56,697 nucleotides of DNA from Betaproteobacteria bacterium (lineage in GTDB: Bacteria > Pseudomonadota > Gammaproteobacteria > Burkholderiales > SG8-39): the NCBI GenBank assembly GCA_005884455.1, contig VBCH01000212.1, positions 1 through 56,697 on the forward strand, read 5' to 3'. The notes below the pieces were generated by a model. The model was not told the origin of the DNA, searched no databases, and saw only the letters and a program-made list of their open reading frames with translations. Made by a program: the position numbers and the translations under genes. How positions within the stretch are numbered: position 1 is the stretch's first letter; each line of letters starts with the position of its first letter. Below, piece by piece: positions 33,679 to 43,382 of this stretch.

Positions 33679-34971
33679 CTAGAGCCGTTCTGCCGCGCGT
33701 CGACCGCGAGGGACGTCGATCCCTGCCAACAAGAGAAGGCCGGCCACAAAGAATCCGCCGGTCGCCAGCATGGCGAGACGATGGTTGCCATCGGTCATCC
33801 AGGTCACCGTGCCATAGGTAATCGGCCCCAGAATCGAAGACAGCTTTACCGCCAGGCCCCAGAGTCCGAAAAACTCACCGCGCCTGTCAGCGGGGCTCAG
33901 GTAACCAACCAGCGCCCGGCCTGCCGATTGCGAGGAACCGAGGCACAGTCCAGCAAGATTGGCGGCCACCCAGAAAAGTCCGGATGTCGAAGCAGACCAG
34001 GCTATCAAGGTCGTTGCGATCCACAGCACGAGAGTGAGAGCAATGGTCCGCACATGCCCGAGTCGATCCTGGATGTTGCCGAAGGCGAACGCACCGGCCG
34101 CGGCCGTCACGTTGACCACTAGGATCAGAACGATCGTATCCTTCGTCGTGAAACCGAGCGCCTGCTCCGCGTAAATCGCGGCGAGCGCGATGACCGTCTG
34201 GATTCCCGCTTGATAGAACACGATGCATACCAGGAACTGCGCGAGGTCCCGATAGCGCACGGCTTGGCGCAGCGTTTGAGCGAGCCGCGCAAAGGCCGGC
34301 CGCACCAGATTTTCGCCGGCGGTGGCCGGTGTCGGACGGGCCCGCTCCCTGAGCACCAAGAAAGTCGGCAGACTCGCTAGAGTGAAGATCGCGGCAGTGA
34401 TCAGCATCGTGACGGGAACAAACTGTTGCGGTTCCTGGCCGTCCGCCTGCGCCCAGGTGACATAGCCCAGGCACAGGCCGAGAGTCAAGAGCCCGCCTAG
34501 ATAGCCCAGACTCCAGCCCCAACCCGATACCCGTCCCAACGATTCGCCTTGAGCGAGCTCGGGCAGAAACGCAGCGACGAGGTTCTCCCCTGAGCCGAAG
34601 CAGAAGTTGGAGAACACCAACAACACCACCGCGAGCGCGAGCGTTCCGGGCCCGGTGAACGCGAGCAAAGCGGTCGCAATCACGCAACCAACCGTGGTGA
34701 GGACGAGCAAGCGCTTCTTTGCGGCACGCAGGTCGGCGTAGGCCCCGATCACGGGTCCGGTCAGCAGAATTAAGGCGTACGAGGCCGACAACGCCGCCGT
34801 CCAGGCAAAAGTCGCCCAAGGTGCGTTGCCTGCGATCACCGCGACGAAATAGGCGTTGAACACGGCGGTGATCACGACCGTGGTGTAACCCGAGTTGGCA
34901 AAGTCGTACATCGCCCAGGCGAGAACCTCCCCGGGGCGCACGTCGTCGGCAAAGCGATTTGAAGTCGTCAC
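33679..34971 (-). CDS. MFS transporter of the Atg22/UMF1 family
   Basis: This 430-residue protein has about 12 membrane segments. The family signature AWAMYDFANSGYTTVVITAV lies near the N-terminus, and VSGWGWSLGYLGGLLTLGL marks the next repeat. Bacterial UMF1 proteins are putative exporters; yeast Atg22 moves amino acids. Substrate unknown. It starts at GTG 34971 and converges with mtgA, with 17 bp between stops. It is not clearly part of any operon. Confidence 0.85.
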   Translation of the reverse strand: MTTSNRFADDVRPGEVLAWAMYDFANSGYTTVVITAVFNAYFVAVIAGNAPWATFAWTAALSASYALILLTGPVIGAYADLRAAKKRLLVLTTVGCVIATALLAFTGPGTLALAVVLLVFSNFCFGSGENLVAAFLPELAQGESLGRVSGWGWSLGYLGGLLTLGLCLGYVTWAQADGQEPQQFVPVTMLITAAIFTLASLPTFLVLRERARPTPATAGENLVRPAFARLAQTLRQAVRYRDLAQFLVCIVFYQAGIQTVIALAAIYAEQALGFTTKDTIVLILVVNVTAAAGAFAFGNIQDRLGHVRTIALTLVLWIATTLIAWSASTSGLFWVAANLAGLCLGSSQSAGRALVGYLSPADRRGEFFGLWGLAVKLSSILGPITYGTVTWMTDGNHRLAMLATGGFFVAGLLLLAGIDVPRGRRAAERL

Positions 34972-35036
34972 GTCGGAGCTGCGTGTTGGGGTGCCGTCGG
35001 GCGAGATTTTTCTATCGCCATCATACAGCCGACTGC

Positions 35037-35042
35037 TAGAAT
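35037..35042 (+). promoter_or_regulatory. Candidate extended -10 promoter of mgtE
   Basis: TGC followed by TAGAAT (35037-35042) forms an extended -10 element in the 149-bp gap between the UMF1 transporter and mgtE, giving a leader of about 70 nt. No clear -35 or M-box-like fold was recognised by eye. Confidence 0.4.
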
Positions 35043-35120
35043 CGCCGCAGCCGCGCGCGGCGCATCGAGCGTTGTTCGCGATGAACCCGGGGACCCATTC
35101 ACGGCGAAGGGCCGGCTCGC

Positions 35121-36566
35121 ATGATCGAAACCCTCAGCCCGAAGAAGGAGCTCGAAGACCTCCAGGCCGACTTGCGTGAGGTTCAAGAGCTCCTGCGGCG
35201 GCACCGCCTGGTCGAGCGCCTGGTGGAGCGCCAGGAAATGCCGAAGCACGCGCTGGTGGAATCTCTCGTGCACCGGCAGAACGTCGCCGAACTTCGTTCG
35301 AAGCTCGACTCCATGCATCCGGCCGATATCGCCTACGTGCTGGAGTCGCTTCCGCTCGAGGAGCGCTTGGTCGTCTGGAACCTCGTCAAGGCGGAGCGCG
35401 ACGGCGAAATCCTGCTTCAAGCCTCCGATGCGGTGCGCGAGACGCTCATCCGCAGCATGGATTTGCAGGAGCTGGTCGCTGCAGCCGAGCAGCTGGAGGC
35501 CGACGAGATCGCCGACCTTGCGCCGGACCTGCCCGAAGGGGTCATCCACGACGTCTTCCAAGCCTTGCCGGTCGAGGAACGCGAGCAGTTGCGCGCGGCG
35601 ATGTCGTACCCAGAGGATGCCGTCGGGGCCCTCATGGATTTCGACGTGGTCAGCGTGCGCGAGGACACCGCGATCGAGACCGTCACGCGGTATCTGCGGC
35701 GCTTCGACGCGCTGCCGCACCATACCGACCAGCTCTTCGTCGTCGACCGGGACGAACGCTTGCGGGGTGTGCTGCCCCTGTCCAAACTGATCGTCTCCGA
35801 GCTCGAGCACAACGTCGGAAAGGTCATGGTGAGCGACGTAGTCACGCTCCAGTCTGGCGACAAGGCGCAAGACGCCGCCAAAGCCTTCGAGCGGTACGAC
35901 CTGGTTTCCGCACCGGTCGTGGACGAGCAAGGGAAGCTCGTCGGTCGTGTGACGGTGGACAAGGTCGTCGATTTCATCCGCAGCAAGAGCGAAAGCGAGC
36001 TCCTCACTCAGGCGGGGCTGCGCGAAGAAGAGGACGTGTTTTCATCGGTCTGGGCGAGCGTGAAGAACCGCTGGTCGTGGCTGGCGATCAATCTCGTCAC
36101 CGCTATTTTCGCCTCGCGCGTGATCGGCGCCTTCGAGCACTCGATCGAGAAGCTGGTCGCCCTTGCCGCGCTGATGCCGATCGTGGCGGGCATCGGTGGT
36201 AATTCGGGCAACCAAACCATAACCTTGATCGTGCGTTCCATCGCGCTCGGTCAAGTGCAAGGAGAGCACGCGAAGAAGTTGCTCGCAAAGGAGCTGGGCG
36301 TTTCGCTTCTGAACGGCCTTATCTGGGGCAGCGCGCTCGGGCTGATAGCCTATTGGCTGTATCAGAAGGTGTCGCTCGGTCTGGTAATGACTGCGGCGAT
36401 GACGCTGAACCTAGTGCTTTCCGCAACCGCGGGAGTGCTGATCCCGCTCACCATGATGCGCCTCGGGCGCGATCCTGCGCTCGGCTCTTCGGTCATGATC
36501 ACGGCAATCACCGACAGCGGCGGGTTTTTTATCTTTCTCGGCCTGGCAACGCTTTTCCTGGTGTGA
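35121..36566 (+). CDS. mgtE: MgtE-type magnesium transporter
   Basis: This 481-residue channel has the N-domain (about 20-130, MHPADIAYVLESLP), two CBS domains (about 135-270, with AVGALMDFDVVSVREDTAIE and VSAPVVDEQGKLVGRVTVDK), the plug helix and five membrane segments (from about 315). MgtE conducts Mg2+ inward and is gated by Mg2+ binding to the N and CBS domains. The membrane part carries the characteristic MPIVAGIGGNSGNQTITLIV near residue 352 and the pore-lining segments of the family. It is a stand-alone gene with its own promoter region. Confidence 0.95.
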   Translation: MIETLSPKKELEDLQADLREVQELLRRHRLVERLVERQEMPKHALVESLVHRQNVAELRSKLDSMHPADIAYVLESLPLEERLVVWNLVKAERDGEILLQASDAVRETLIRSMDLQELVAAAEQLEADEIADLAPDLPEGVIHDVFQALPVEEREQLRAAMSYPEDAVGALMDFDVVSVREDTAIETVTRYLRRFDALPHHTDQLFVVDRDERLRGVLPLSKLIVSELEHNVGKVMVSDVVTLQSGDKAQDAAKAFERYDLVSAPVVDEQGKLVGRVTVDKVVDFIRSKSESELLTQAGLREEEDVFSSVWASVKNRWSWLAINLVTAIFASRVIGAFEHSIEKLVALAALMPIVAGIGGNSGNQTITLIVRSIALGQVQGEHAKKLLAKELGVSLLNGLIWGSALGLIAYWLYQKVSLGLVMTAAMTLNLVLSATAGVLIPLTMMRLGRDPALGSSVMITAITDSGGFFIFLGLATLFLV

Positions 36567-36573
36567 CGTGCGG

Positions 36574-36592
36574 GCGCAGCGGCCTGCTGCGC
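36574..36592. terminator. Hairpin between convergent mgtE and hemL
   Basis: GCGCAGC (36574-36580) and GCTGCGC (36586-36592) form a perfect 7-bp stem with a 5-nt loop, filling the 27-bp gap between the two convergent stops. It can serve either strand, though no T-run follows. Confidence 0.55.
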
Positions 36593-36593
36593 G

Positions 36594-37874
36594 CTAGGAC
36601 ATCGAACCGAACGCGGCATCGGCCGCGGCGATCGTGGCGGCGATGTCCGCTTCAGAGTGCGCTGCGGACACGAAGCCGGCTTCAAATGCCGACGGCGCAA
36701 GGTACACGCCGCGCTCGAGCATGGCGTGGAAGAAGCGGCTGAACGCTTCCTTATCGCACTGCATGACCTCCGCGTAGGTCGAAGGCGGCGCGGCGCGGAA
36801 ATACAGACCGAACATGCCTCCCACAGACTGCACAGAAAACGCAATGCCACGCTTCCGCGCGGCCGATGCGAGGCCCTCGCAGAGCGCGCGCGCCGTCGCG
36901 GCGAGGCGTCCATAGAAACCCGGCGCCTCGAGTTTCTTGAGGGTCGCAAGTCCCGCGGCTACGGCGAGCGGATTACCCGAAAGCGTACCGGCCTGGTACA
37001 CGGGCCCCAGCGGCGCGATTTTGCCCATGATGTCGCGGCGACCACCGAATGCTCCCAGGGGCATCCCCCCGCCGATTATCTTCCCTAGCGTGATGAGGTC
37101 CGCTTGCACTCCGTAGAGCTGCTGGGCGCCTTGCAGCCCGACGCGAAAGCCCGTCATCACTTCATCAAAAATCAGAACGGCCCCGTGGCGTGTGCATAGG
37201 TCCCGCATACGCTGCAGAAACCCGGGTCGCGGCGCAATCAGGTTCATGTTCCCGGCGACCGGCTCGACGATGACGCAGGCGATCGAATCGCCGAGCTCGT
37301 GAAACGCGGCGTCAAGGCCTGCCACATCGTTGTAGTCGAGAACGAGCGTCTGTGCTGCGGTCTCGGCCGTGACCCCGGCCGAACTCGGATTGCCCAACGT
37401 GAGCGCGCCCGAACCAGCCTTGACGAGCAGGCTGTCCGCATGTCCGTGATAGCAGCCCTCGAACTTCACGATGCGGCTACGGCCGGTGGCTCCGCGCGCG
37501 AGCCGAAGCGCCGACATGGTTGCCTCCGTTCCGGAGTTGACCAGTCGCACCATTTCAAGTCCCGGGACGAGCCGCGCGAGTTCCTCGGCCATCTCGGTCT
37601 CGGGCTCGGTCGGGGCGCCGAAGGAAAGTCCGCGCCCCGCCGCGGTCAGCACTGCGGCGACCACCTCCCGGTCCGCATGCCCGAGAACGAGCGGTCCCCA
37701 AGAGCCGACGTAATCGAGGTATTCTCGACCGTCGGCGTCCCAAATGCGGCTGCCCTTGCCGCGCACGATGAAGCGGGGCGTGCCGCCGACCGCGCGAAAC
37801 GCGCGCACCGGGGAGTTGACCCCGCCGGGGATGGTTCTCTGTGCGCGCGCAAACAGCGATTCGTTCTTGCTCAT
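36594..37874 (-). CDS. hemL: Glutamate-1-semialdehyde 2,1-aminomutase
   Basis: This 426-residue PLP enzyme makes 5-aminolevulinate for haem synthesis. Motifs: [20 protein letters not shown] at the N-terminus, [37 protein letters not shown] and the PLP-lysine in [17 protein letters not shown]. The length and text leave little doubt over other class III transaminases. It overlaps the stop of the downstream thiE by 4 bp, and both run on the minus strand after thiD. Confidence 0.96.
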   Translation of the reverse strand: MSKNESLFARAQRTIPGGVNSPVRAFRAVGGTPRFIVRGKGSRIWDADGREYLDYVGSWGPLVLGHADREVVAAVLTAAGRGLSFGAPTEPETEMAEELARLVPGLEMVRLVNSGTEATMSALRLARGATGRSRIVKFEGCYHGHADSLLVKAGSGALTLGNPSSAGVTAETAAQTLVLDYNDVAGLDAAFHELGDSIACVIVEPVAGNMNLIAPRPGFLQRMRDLCTRHGAVLIFDEVMTGFRVGLQGAQQLYGVQADLITLGKIIGGGMPLGAFGGRRDIMGKIAPLGPVYQAGTLSGNPLAVAAGLATLKKLEAPGFYGRLAATARALCEGLASAARKRGIAFSVQSVGGMFGLYFRAAPPSTYAEVMQCDKEAFSRFFHAMLERGVYLAPSAFEAGFVSAAHSEADIAATIAAADAAFGSMS

Positions 37875-38509
37875 GGGGGCTTCCGGTCGAAAAGGCGACT
37901 GAAGCTGCGCGCGGTCGCCTCGATGTCGGGCGCATCGAACAGTGCGCTGATCACCGCAACGGCGTCGGCGCCTGCCTCGATGACGGAACGGGCGTTCTCG
38001 GTCGTAATGCCTCCGATCGCCACAACGGGCGAACCGAGGTGCCCTTTCGCTTCGCGATAAAGCGAAAGCGGCGCACGCGTCGCTCCAGGCTTCGTCGCGG
38101 AAGGGAACGCGCTTCCGAAGGCGACATAGTCTGCACCGGCTTCCCGCGCGGAGAGAGCCAGTTCAAGTCTGTCGTAGCAGGAAACCCCGAGCAGCTTGTC
38201 TTTACCTAGCTGTGCGCGCGCAGCCGCGATCGAGATGTCCTCGCGGCCCACGTGCAGGCCGTCTGCACCGATCCCTCTGGCGAGATCCAGGTCGTCGTTG
38301 ATGACGAGGGGAACGTGCGCTTCACGACAGAGCGCAAGCAGCGCCGCACCCTGCTCGCGGCGCAGCTCGGCACTCGCGGATTTATTGCGGTACTGAACGA
38401 TGCGTGCCCCGCCGGCAAGCGCCCTGCTTACTTTGCGAATGAGCGACCCGATATCGGGTTCATCGGGTGTCACGGCGTACAGACCGCGAAATCCCGTATG
38501 TGAAGCCAC
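37871..38509 (-). CDS. thiE: Thiamine-phosphate synthase
   Basis: This 212-residue TIM-barrel enzyme joins HMP-pyrophosphate to thiazole phosphate. It opens [13 protein letters not shown], then [46 protein letters not shown] and [13 protein letters not shown], the standard ThiE series including the pyrophosphate-binding GGIT loop. GTG at 38509 is chosen as it lies just after the thiD stop and directly before the first conserved block; longer starts run into thiD. It sits between thiD and hemL in a probable operon. Confidence 0.93.
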   Translation of the reverse strand: MASHTGFRGLYAVTPDEPDIGSLIRKVSRALAGGARIVQYRNKSASAELRREQGAALLALCREAHVPLVINDDLDLARGIGADGLHVGREDISIAAARAQLGKDKLLGVSCYDRLELALSAREAGADYVAFGSAFPSATKPGATRAPLSLYREAKGHLGSPVVAIGGITTENARSVIEAGADAVAVISALFDAPDIEATARSFSRLFDRKPP

Positions 38510-38516
38510 CCAGTGC

Positions 38517-39356
38517 TCAGGCTTTGCCCGTGCCTGGCTCATCCATTTCCCGTGCCCAGAAAAACCGGTCCGGTATGTATTGACCCATGCCCGGACGAAA
38601 CCCCGCGTTGAGCGTCTGCCACGTGTATTCCTGGGCTTCGCGCACCGCCTCGGGCAACTCGAGGCCGTTGGCGAGCGTCGCCGCGATCGCTGCGGCAAGC
38701 GTGCACCCCGAGCCGTGATAGCTTCCCGGCAGCCTTTCCCAGCTGTCCGAGCGCACCACGCCTTCCGGGCCGTAGAGTGTGTTGACGACTTGCGGCGTGT
38801 TCTCGTGCGTGCCGGTAATGAGAACATACTCGCAGCCCAGACCGAGCAGTTTCTCCGCAGCGCCGGCAAGGGCAAGCTCATCGTCGTCCTCGCCGTCGCC
38901 CTGAACGAGGCGACGAGCCTCGCGGCTGTTGGGCGTGAGAATCGTGGTCTGGGGAAGAAGCAGCTCGCACATGGCCGAAATCATGTCCTCGGTCGCAAGT
39001 TCGTCGCCGCGTCCGGAGGCTAGTACCGGATCGAAGACAAGCGGGACATCCGGATAGTCGGACACGACCTCCGCGATCGCCGTGATGTTCTCGATGCTCC
39101 CGACCATCCCGACCTTGAACGCGGCGACCGGCATATCCTCAAGCACGAGGCGCGCCTGGTCCACCACCCACTCCGGATCGACGGCTTGCAAGTTCTCGAC
39201 GCCCGCCGTGTCTTGGACAGTGATTGCCGTAATTACGGAGAGCGCGTGACAACCCATCGCGGCGAGCGTCAGCAAATCCGCTTGCACTCCGGCGCCACCG
39301 GTGGGATCCGCGGCGGAAAACGCAAGCACGATAGGAGGGAGGGTAGTGGAGGACAT
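38517..39356 (-). CDS. thiD: HMP/HMP-phosphate kinase
   Basis: This 279-residue ribokinase-fold enzyme phosphorylates 4-amino-5-hydroxymethyl-pyrimidine twice for thiamine synthesis. Motifs: AFSAADPTGGAGVQADLLTL, CHALSVITAITVQDTAGV, VFDPVLASGRGDEL, LTPNSREARRL and the anion hole PGSYHGSGCTLAAAIAA. It precedes thiE by 7 bp. It is divergent from rubredoxin, and both may use the 88-bp gap as promoter space. Confidence 0.95.
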   Translation of the reverse strand: MSSTTLPPIVLAFSAADPTGGAGVQADLLTLAAMGCHALSVITAITVQDTAGVENLQAVDPEWVVDQARLVLEDMPVAAFKVGMVGSIENITAIAEVVSDYPDVPLVFDPVLASGRGDELATEDMISAMCELLLPQTTILTPNSREARRLVQGDGEDDDELALAGAAEKLLGLGCEYVLITGTHENTPQVVNTLYGPEGVVRSDSWERLPGSYHGSGCTLAAAIAATLANGLELPEAVREAQEYTWQTLNAGFRPGMGQYIPDRFFWAREMDEPGTGKA

Positions 39357-39444
39357 GGGCAGCGAAGAACCGGCGGAGGCTGGCAGGCCGCTCGTCGCTT
39401 TAGGTTATGATGCGGTCCGATTCATTGTAACCCATCCCAACTCG

Positions 39445-39627
39445 ATGACGGAAAAGCAAGATTTCAAAACCTGGATGTGCTTGATATGCGGCTTCGTCTA
39501 TGACGAAGAGGAGGGCCTCCCCGAGGAAGGGGTCCCGCCCGGGACGCGTTGGGAGGATATCCCGATGAACTGGACTTGTCCCGAATGCGGCGCGCGGAAG
39601 GAGGACTTCGAAATGATCGAGCTTTGA
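39445..39627 (+). CDS. Rubredoxin
   Basis: This 60-residue protein has two CxxCG knuckles, WMCLICGFVYDEEEG and WTCPECGARKEDFE, that bind one iron. EGVPPGTRWEDIPMNW between them is the conserved core. It is a small electron carrier, here upstream of the pilus chemosensory genes and divergent from thiD, as in many betaproteobacteria. The ATG at 39445 gives the normal family length; the open frame upstream is untranslated leader. Confidence 0.95.
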   Translation: MTEKQDFKTWMCLICGFVYDEEEGLPEEGVPPGTRWEDIPMNWTCPECGARKEDFEMIEL

Positions 39628-39719
39628 GTTCGGGCACAGCCCGTGCTACACCTTCCGTGAGTGGCGATTGTGCCAGTCGGCGATCCTGATAGCGCTTCTG
39701 AAATACACCGCACAAGGCT

Positions 39720-39747
39720 TTGTTTTGACTGGATTTGGTTGTATAGT
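39720..39747 (+). promoter_or_regulatory. Candidate promoter of the pilG-pilL cluster
   Basis: TTGTTT (39720-39725) and TATAGT (39742-39747) are 16 bp apart in the 218-bp gap before pilG; the gap contains no gene. TTGACT at 39725 is a second -35-like element whose spacing fits a weaker -10 (TAAAAA at 39749). Either would give a leader of about 95 nt. Confidence 0.4.
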
Positions 39748-39845
39748 GTAAAAACCTGTACGAGGTGGAGTCGGGCCACCGCCCAAGAGGGCCGACGAAA
39801 CTGTCGGAATACAGGAAACACAGGACGTTTGCGGGGGTGAAGGTC

Positions 39846-40241
39846 GTGAGCGAAACCGCGAATCTTGCCGGCGTCAAGGTGATGGTGATCGATGATTCGA
39901 ACACTATTCGCCGTAGCGCGGAGATCTTCCTGGTTCAAGCCGGTTGCAAGGTGATCCTCGCCGAAGACGGTTTCGACGCGCTCGCCAAGATTACCGACCA
40001 CCAGCCCGACATCATCTTCGTGGACATCATGATGCCTCGCCTGGACGGGTATCAGACCTGCGCGCTGATCAAGAAAAACACACATTTCGCCGACACGCCC
40101 GTGATCATGCTGTCTTCCAAGGACGGTTTGTTTGATCGTGCGCGCGGGCGAATGGTGGGCTCGGACGAATATCTGACCAAGCCCTTCACGAAGGATAGTC
40201 TTTTGAAAACCATAGGGGCGCACGCGCCCGTTCGTACCTGA
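39846..40241 (+). CDS. pilG: Twitching-motility response regulator PilG
   Basis: This 131-residue single-domain receiver has the CheY fold: acidic pair in MVIDDSNTIRRSAE, phospho-acceptor D60 in IFVDIMMPRLDGYQ, Ser in IMLSSKDG and Lys in YLTKPF. The text NTIRRSAEIFL is characteristic of PilG. In Chp systems it acts as the extension-promoting output to the pilus motor. GTG at 39846 is preferred, with a purine-rich GGGGGTG about six bases before it; GTG at 39837 is an alternative. It leads a five-gene run. Confidence 0.9.
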   Translation: MSETANLAGVKVMVIDDSNTIRRSAEIFLVQAGCKVILAEDGFDALAKITDHQPDIIFVDIMMPRLDGYQTCALIKKNTHFADTPVIMLSSKDGLFDRARGRMVGSDEYLTKPFTKDSLLKTIGAHAPVRT

Positions 40242-40251
40242 GGAGATGGCC

Positions 40252-40617
40252 ATGGCCATAAAGAAGATCTTGATCGTGGATGATTCGCCGACCGACCGGC
40301 AATTTTTCATGGAAACGCTGTCCAAGCAGGGGTACCAGGTCGTGACAGCGGAGAACGGCGATGAGGCAATCACCAAGTCGAAGTCGGAGCGGCCCGATCT
40401 CATCCTGATGGACGTGGTCATGCCGGGTACCAACGGCTTCCAGGCGACGCGTGCCATTACGCGCGACGAGGCGACCAAGCACATCCCCGTCATCGTCGTC
40501 ACGAGCAAGAACCAGGAAACCGATCGCGTCTGGGGGATGCGCCAGGGCGCGAAGGATTACCTGATGAAACCGATCGACGCCAAGGATTTGCTCGCGAAGG
40601 TCGCGGCGATCAAATAG
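40252..40617 (+). CDS. pilH: Twitching-motility response regulator PilH
   Basis: This 121-residue CheY-like receiver carries LIVDDSPTDRQFFMETLSKQ, D54 in LILMDVVMPGTNGFQ, Thr in VVTSKNQE and Lys in YLMKPID. The SPTDRQ segment matches PilH. In Pseudomonas, PilH balances PilG and promotes retraction, or acts as a phosphate sink for PilG. AGGAG at 40241-40245 is the right distance from ATG 40252, while ATG 40246 lies too close to it, so the start is 40252. Confidence 0.92.
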   Translation: MAIKKILIVDDSPTDRQFFMETLSKQGYQVVTAENGDEAITKSKSERPDLILMDVVMPGTNGFQATRAITRDEATKHIPVIVVTSKNQETDRVWGMRQGAKDYLMKPIDAKDLLAKVAAIK

Positions 40618-40626
40618 GCCTAGACC

Positions 40627-41136
40627 GTGGCAAAGCAGATTAGCCTGCGTGAGTTCCAGCAAGGACTCGCCCAGAGATTGCGGGAGGCTCAGGCCGAAGC
40701 CGAGCCCACCTCGCGGTTGGGGGTGCAAGCCGGGGGCGGCAACTGGCTGCTCAAGCTGGACGATGCCGGGGAGATGCTTCCGCTGCCCGAATTTTCCGCG
40801 GTTCCTCTCACCAAGTCCTGGTACTTGGGCCTGGCAAACATCCGGGGGGTGCTCGCGAGCGTCGTGGATTTCGCCGCCTTCATGGGAGGGGAGCACACGG
40901 TGCGCACGCCCGATTGCCGCTTGTTGCTGATCGCCGAACGCTTCCATTCGTTCAGCGGACTACTGATCAGCCGCATGCTCGGGCTGAAAAACGTGCAAGC
41001 CATGCAGCCGGCAGAGAAGGCGACTGAAAAATCCTGGGTAGGAGCGGCCTACCGCGACGAGGATGGTCGCCTGTGGCAGGAGTTGGACATGAGCGCTCTC
41101 GTGGCACACGACGATTTTCTTCAGGTGGGCGCCTAG
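40627..41136 (+). CDS. pilI: CheW-like adaptor PilI
   Basis: This 169-residue CheW-domain protein should couple the receptor PilJ to the kinase PilL. The beta-rich CheW fold runs over about residues 35-165, with [39 protein letters not shown] and [15 protein letters not shown]. The GTG start at 40627 follows the pilH stop by 9 bp. Position between pilH and pilJ is the standard order. No additional domain was seen. Confidence 0.9.
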   Translation: MAKQISLREFQQGLAQRLREAQAEAEPTSRLGVQAGGGNWLLKLDDAGEMLPLPEFSAVPLTKSWYLGLANIRGVLASVVDFAAFMGGEHTVRTPDCRLLLIAERFHSFSGLLISRMLGLKNVQAMQPAEKATEKSWVGAAYRDEDGRLWQELDMSALVAHDDFLQVGA

Positions 41137-41168
41137 CGCCCCCGGTAACCCGAACACAGGAGGGTCCA

Positions 41169-43358
41169 ATGGCATTTCTCAGATTTCCAGCCAAGGCGGT
41201 AACCAAGGGTGCGACACCCACTACGCAGACACCCAGAGCAATCCCTCGGGCCGTGCCTAAGCCCGCGGCCAAGCCGGCGGCCGGCCCGACAACCGTCATC
41301 GAAGGGCCGAAGCGGCGGATGGCCGGTCTCGGAGGCGTCCGTGTCGGCCAGCAGTACACGATTCTCGGCGCGATATTTGCGGTGCTCTTTGTCGCGACCG
41401 CATTCATCGTGTTCAAGGACAACCGCGAAGCGACCTACGGCACGATCTATGTTTCCACTGCCGCGCAGATGCGCATGCTGTCCCAGCGCATCGCCAAGGC
41501 GGCGCAAACGGGGCTCATCGGCAGCCCCGAGGCGTTCAAACAGTTGCAGCAGTCGCGTGATGAATTCATCGCGGCGCTAAAGCTGCTCACGCAGGGTGGG
41601 GAGGCGGGTGACGTATCCCTGCCGGCGACATCGGACACGGTTAAACCGCAGCTCGATGCGTTGACCAAGGAATGGGAAAAGACCGACCGCAGCACGCAGC
41701 TCGTGCTCGCGCAAAGCAAGAACCTCATCGGACTCGCCACGGCGGTACGCCTGATCAACACCAACAATCCCTTGCTGCTCGATCTTGCCGAGCAGGTTCA
41801 GGCGCTCAAGTTGCAGTCCCAGGCGCCCGCGCGCGAGGTCTCCCTTTCAGGGCAGCTGGTGATGTTGACGCAGCGGCTCGCGCGGAACGCGAATGCCATG
41901 CTCGGTGCCGACGTGATCGACCCGGAAGTGGCGTTTCTGATGGGCAAGGACACCACCACCTTCCGCGAGTTGCTCCAGGGCCTGATGAAGGGCAGCGACG
42001 TGCTTCGCGTCACCGCAGCGAAGGACCCTGAGCAGCAAGCAAAGCTTGCAGAACTTGACAAGGCCTACCAGGAATTCCAGGGGGCGGTGGCCTCGATTCT
42101 CGGCAATCTGCAGTCGCTGGTGAATGCAAAGCAGGCTGGTCGAAAGGTCGTGGACGATTCCGAGCCGCTGCTCGCCGCGTCGCAAAAACTGGCTGACGCC
42201 TACGAGCAGGAACTTAGCGGGCGCACCACGAACTTCATCGTGCTCGGGTCCCTGATCCTCGCGGCGATCGCCGTGATCTCGCTGATCGTCTTGGTGTACT
42301 TGGGCGACACGCGCCGGCGCGCCGAAGAGGCGGAGCGCCAACGCGCGGAGACCGAGCGAACCAACCAGTCGAACCAGGACGCAATTCTCCGGCTGATGAA
42401 CGAAATGGGGAATCTCGCGGAAGGTGACCTTACCGTGAAGGCGACGGTGACCGAGGAGATTACCGGCGCCATTGCCGACTCGGTGAACTTCACCATCGAC
42501 GAGCTGAGAACCCTCATCGCCCGGATCAACGCCGCCGCTGCGCAAGTGACGAGCGCCACGGAGTCCGCGCAGCAGACATCGGCGCAGCTGCTCGCCGCCG
42601 CAGAGAAACAGTCCGTCGAGATTCGCCAGACGAGCGCTTCCGTTCTCAGCATGGCAAAAGCCATGAACGCGATGTCGGAGAGCGCTTCGCAGTCGGCCAG
42701 CGTGGCGCGTCAATCGCTTGCTGCCGCGCAGAAAGGCACGCAGGCGGTGCAGAACTCGATCTCGGGCATGAACGAAATCCGCGAACAGATACAGGAGACC
42801 TCTAAGCGCATCAAGCGACTGGGCGAATCCTCTCAGGAGATCGGCGAGATCGTGGAGTTGATTTCGGACATTACCGAGCAGACGAACGTTCTCGCGCTGA
42901 ACGCCGCCATCCAGGCGGCTTCGGCGGGTGAAGCCGGACGCGGTTTCACGGTCGTGGCCGAAGAAGTGCAGCGGCTTGCGGAGCGTTCGGCCGAGGCGAC
43001 CAAGCAGATTGGTGCGATCGTCAAGACCATTCAGACGGACACGCAGGACGCGGTCTCCGCCATGGAGAAAAGCACGCAGGGCGTGGTCGAGGGCGCGAAG
43101 CTCTCGGACGCCGCGGGCCAGGCGCTTTCGGAGATCGGATCGGTGTCGCAGCAGCTCGCCCAGCTGATTGAAGGCATCACGATGACCACCGAACAGCAGG
43201 CGAGATCCGCAAACACGGTGGCGACCAGCATGCAGGACATTCTGAGCATCACCCAGCAGACCACCGAGGGCACCAAGCGCACTGCAGTGTCGATCGGCCA
43301 GCTTGCCGAGCTCGCCAAGGAGCTGAAAGGTTCGGTGTCGGGCTTCAAGATTGTTTGA
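41169..43358 (+). CDS. pilJ: Methyl-accepting chemoreceptor PilJ
   Basis: This 729-residue receptor has a Pro/Ala-rich cytoplasmic lead (about 15-50), a first membrane helix (about 60-80, [20 protein letters not shown]) and a long periplasmic part of two PilJ/type IV pili sensing repeats (about 85-350) with [19 protein letters not shown] and [21 protein letters not shown] second helix (about 355-378), HAMP and a signalling hairpin follow. The MCP tip reads [20 protein letters not shown] with [19 protein letters not shown] after it. It probably senses PilA or surface tension, as PilJ does in Pseudomonas. An AGGAGGG ribosome site precedes the ATG. Confidence 0.93.
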   Translation: MAFLRFPAKAVTKGATPTTQTPRAIPRAVPKPAAKPAAGPTTVIEGPKRRMAGLGGVRVGQQYTILGAIFAVLFVATAFIVFKDNREATYGTIYVSTAAQMRMLSQRIAKAAQTGLIGSPEAFKQLQQSRDEFIAALKLLTQGGEAGDVSLPATSDTVKPQLDALTKEWEKTDRSTQLVLAQSKNLIGLATAVRLINTNNPLLLDLAEQVQALKLQSQAPAREVSLSGQLVMLTQRLARNANAMLGADVIDPEVAFLMGKDTTTFRELLQGLMKGSDVLRVTAAKDPEQQAKLAELDKAYQEFQGAVASILGNLQSLVNAKQAGRKVVDDSEPLLAASQKLADAYEQELSGRTTNFIVLGSLILAAIAVISLIVLVYLGDTRRRAEEAERQRAETERTNQSNQDAILRLMNEMGNLAEGDLTVKATVTEEITGAIADSVNFTIDELRTLIARINAAAAQVTSATESAQQTSAQLLAAAEKQSVEIRQTSASVLSMAKAMNAMSESASQSASVARQSLAAAQKGTQAVQNSISGMNEIREQIQETSKRIKRLGESSQEIGEIVELISDITEQTNVLALNAAIQAASAGEAGRGFTVVAEEVQRLAERSAEATKQIGAIVKTIQTDTQDAVSAMEKSTQGVVEGAKLSDAAGQALSEIGSVSQQLAQLIEGITMTTEQQARSANTVATSMQDILSITQQTTEGTKRTAVSIGQLAELAKELKGSVSGFKIV

Positions 43359-43382
43359 AGCAGGAGAGCCAGGTCGGGAGCA

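Noticed and set aside
34972-35120. Possible magnesium riboswitch in the mgtE leader
   Set aside because: No M-box or ykkC-like conserved elements could be seen; only an extended -10 promoter is supported.
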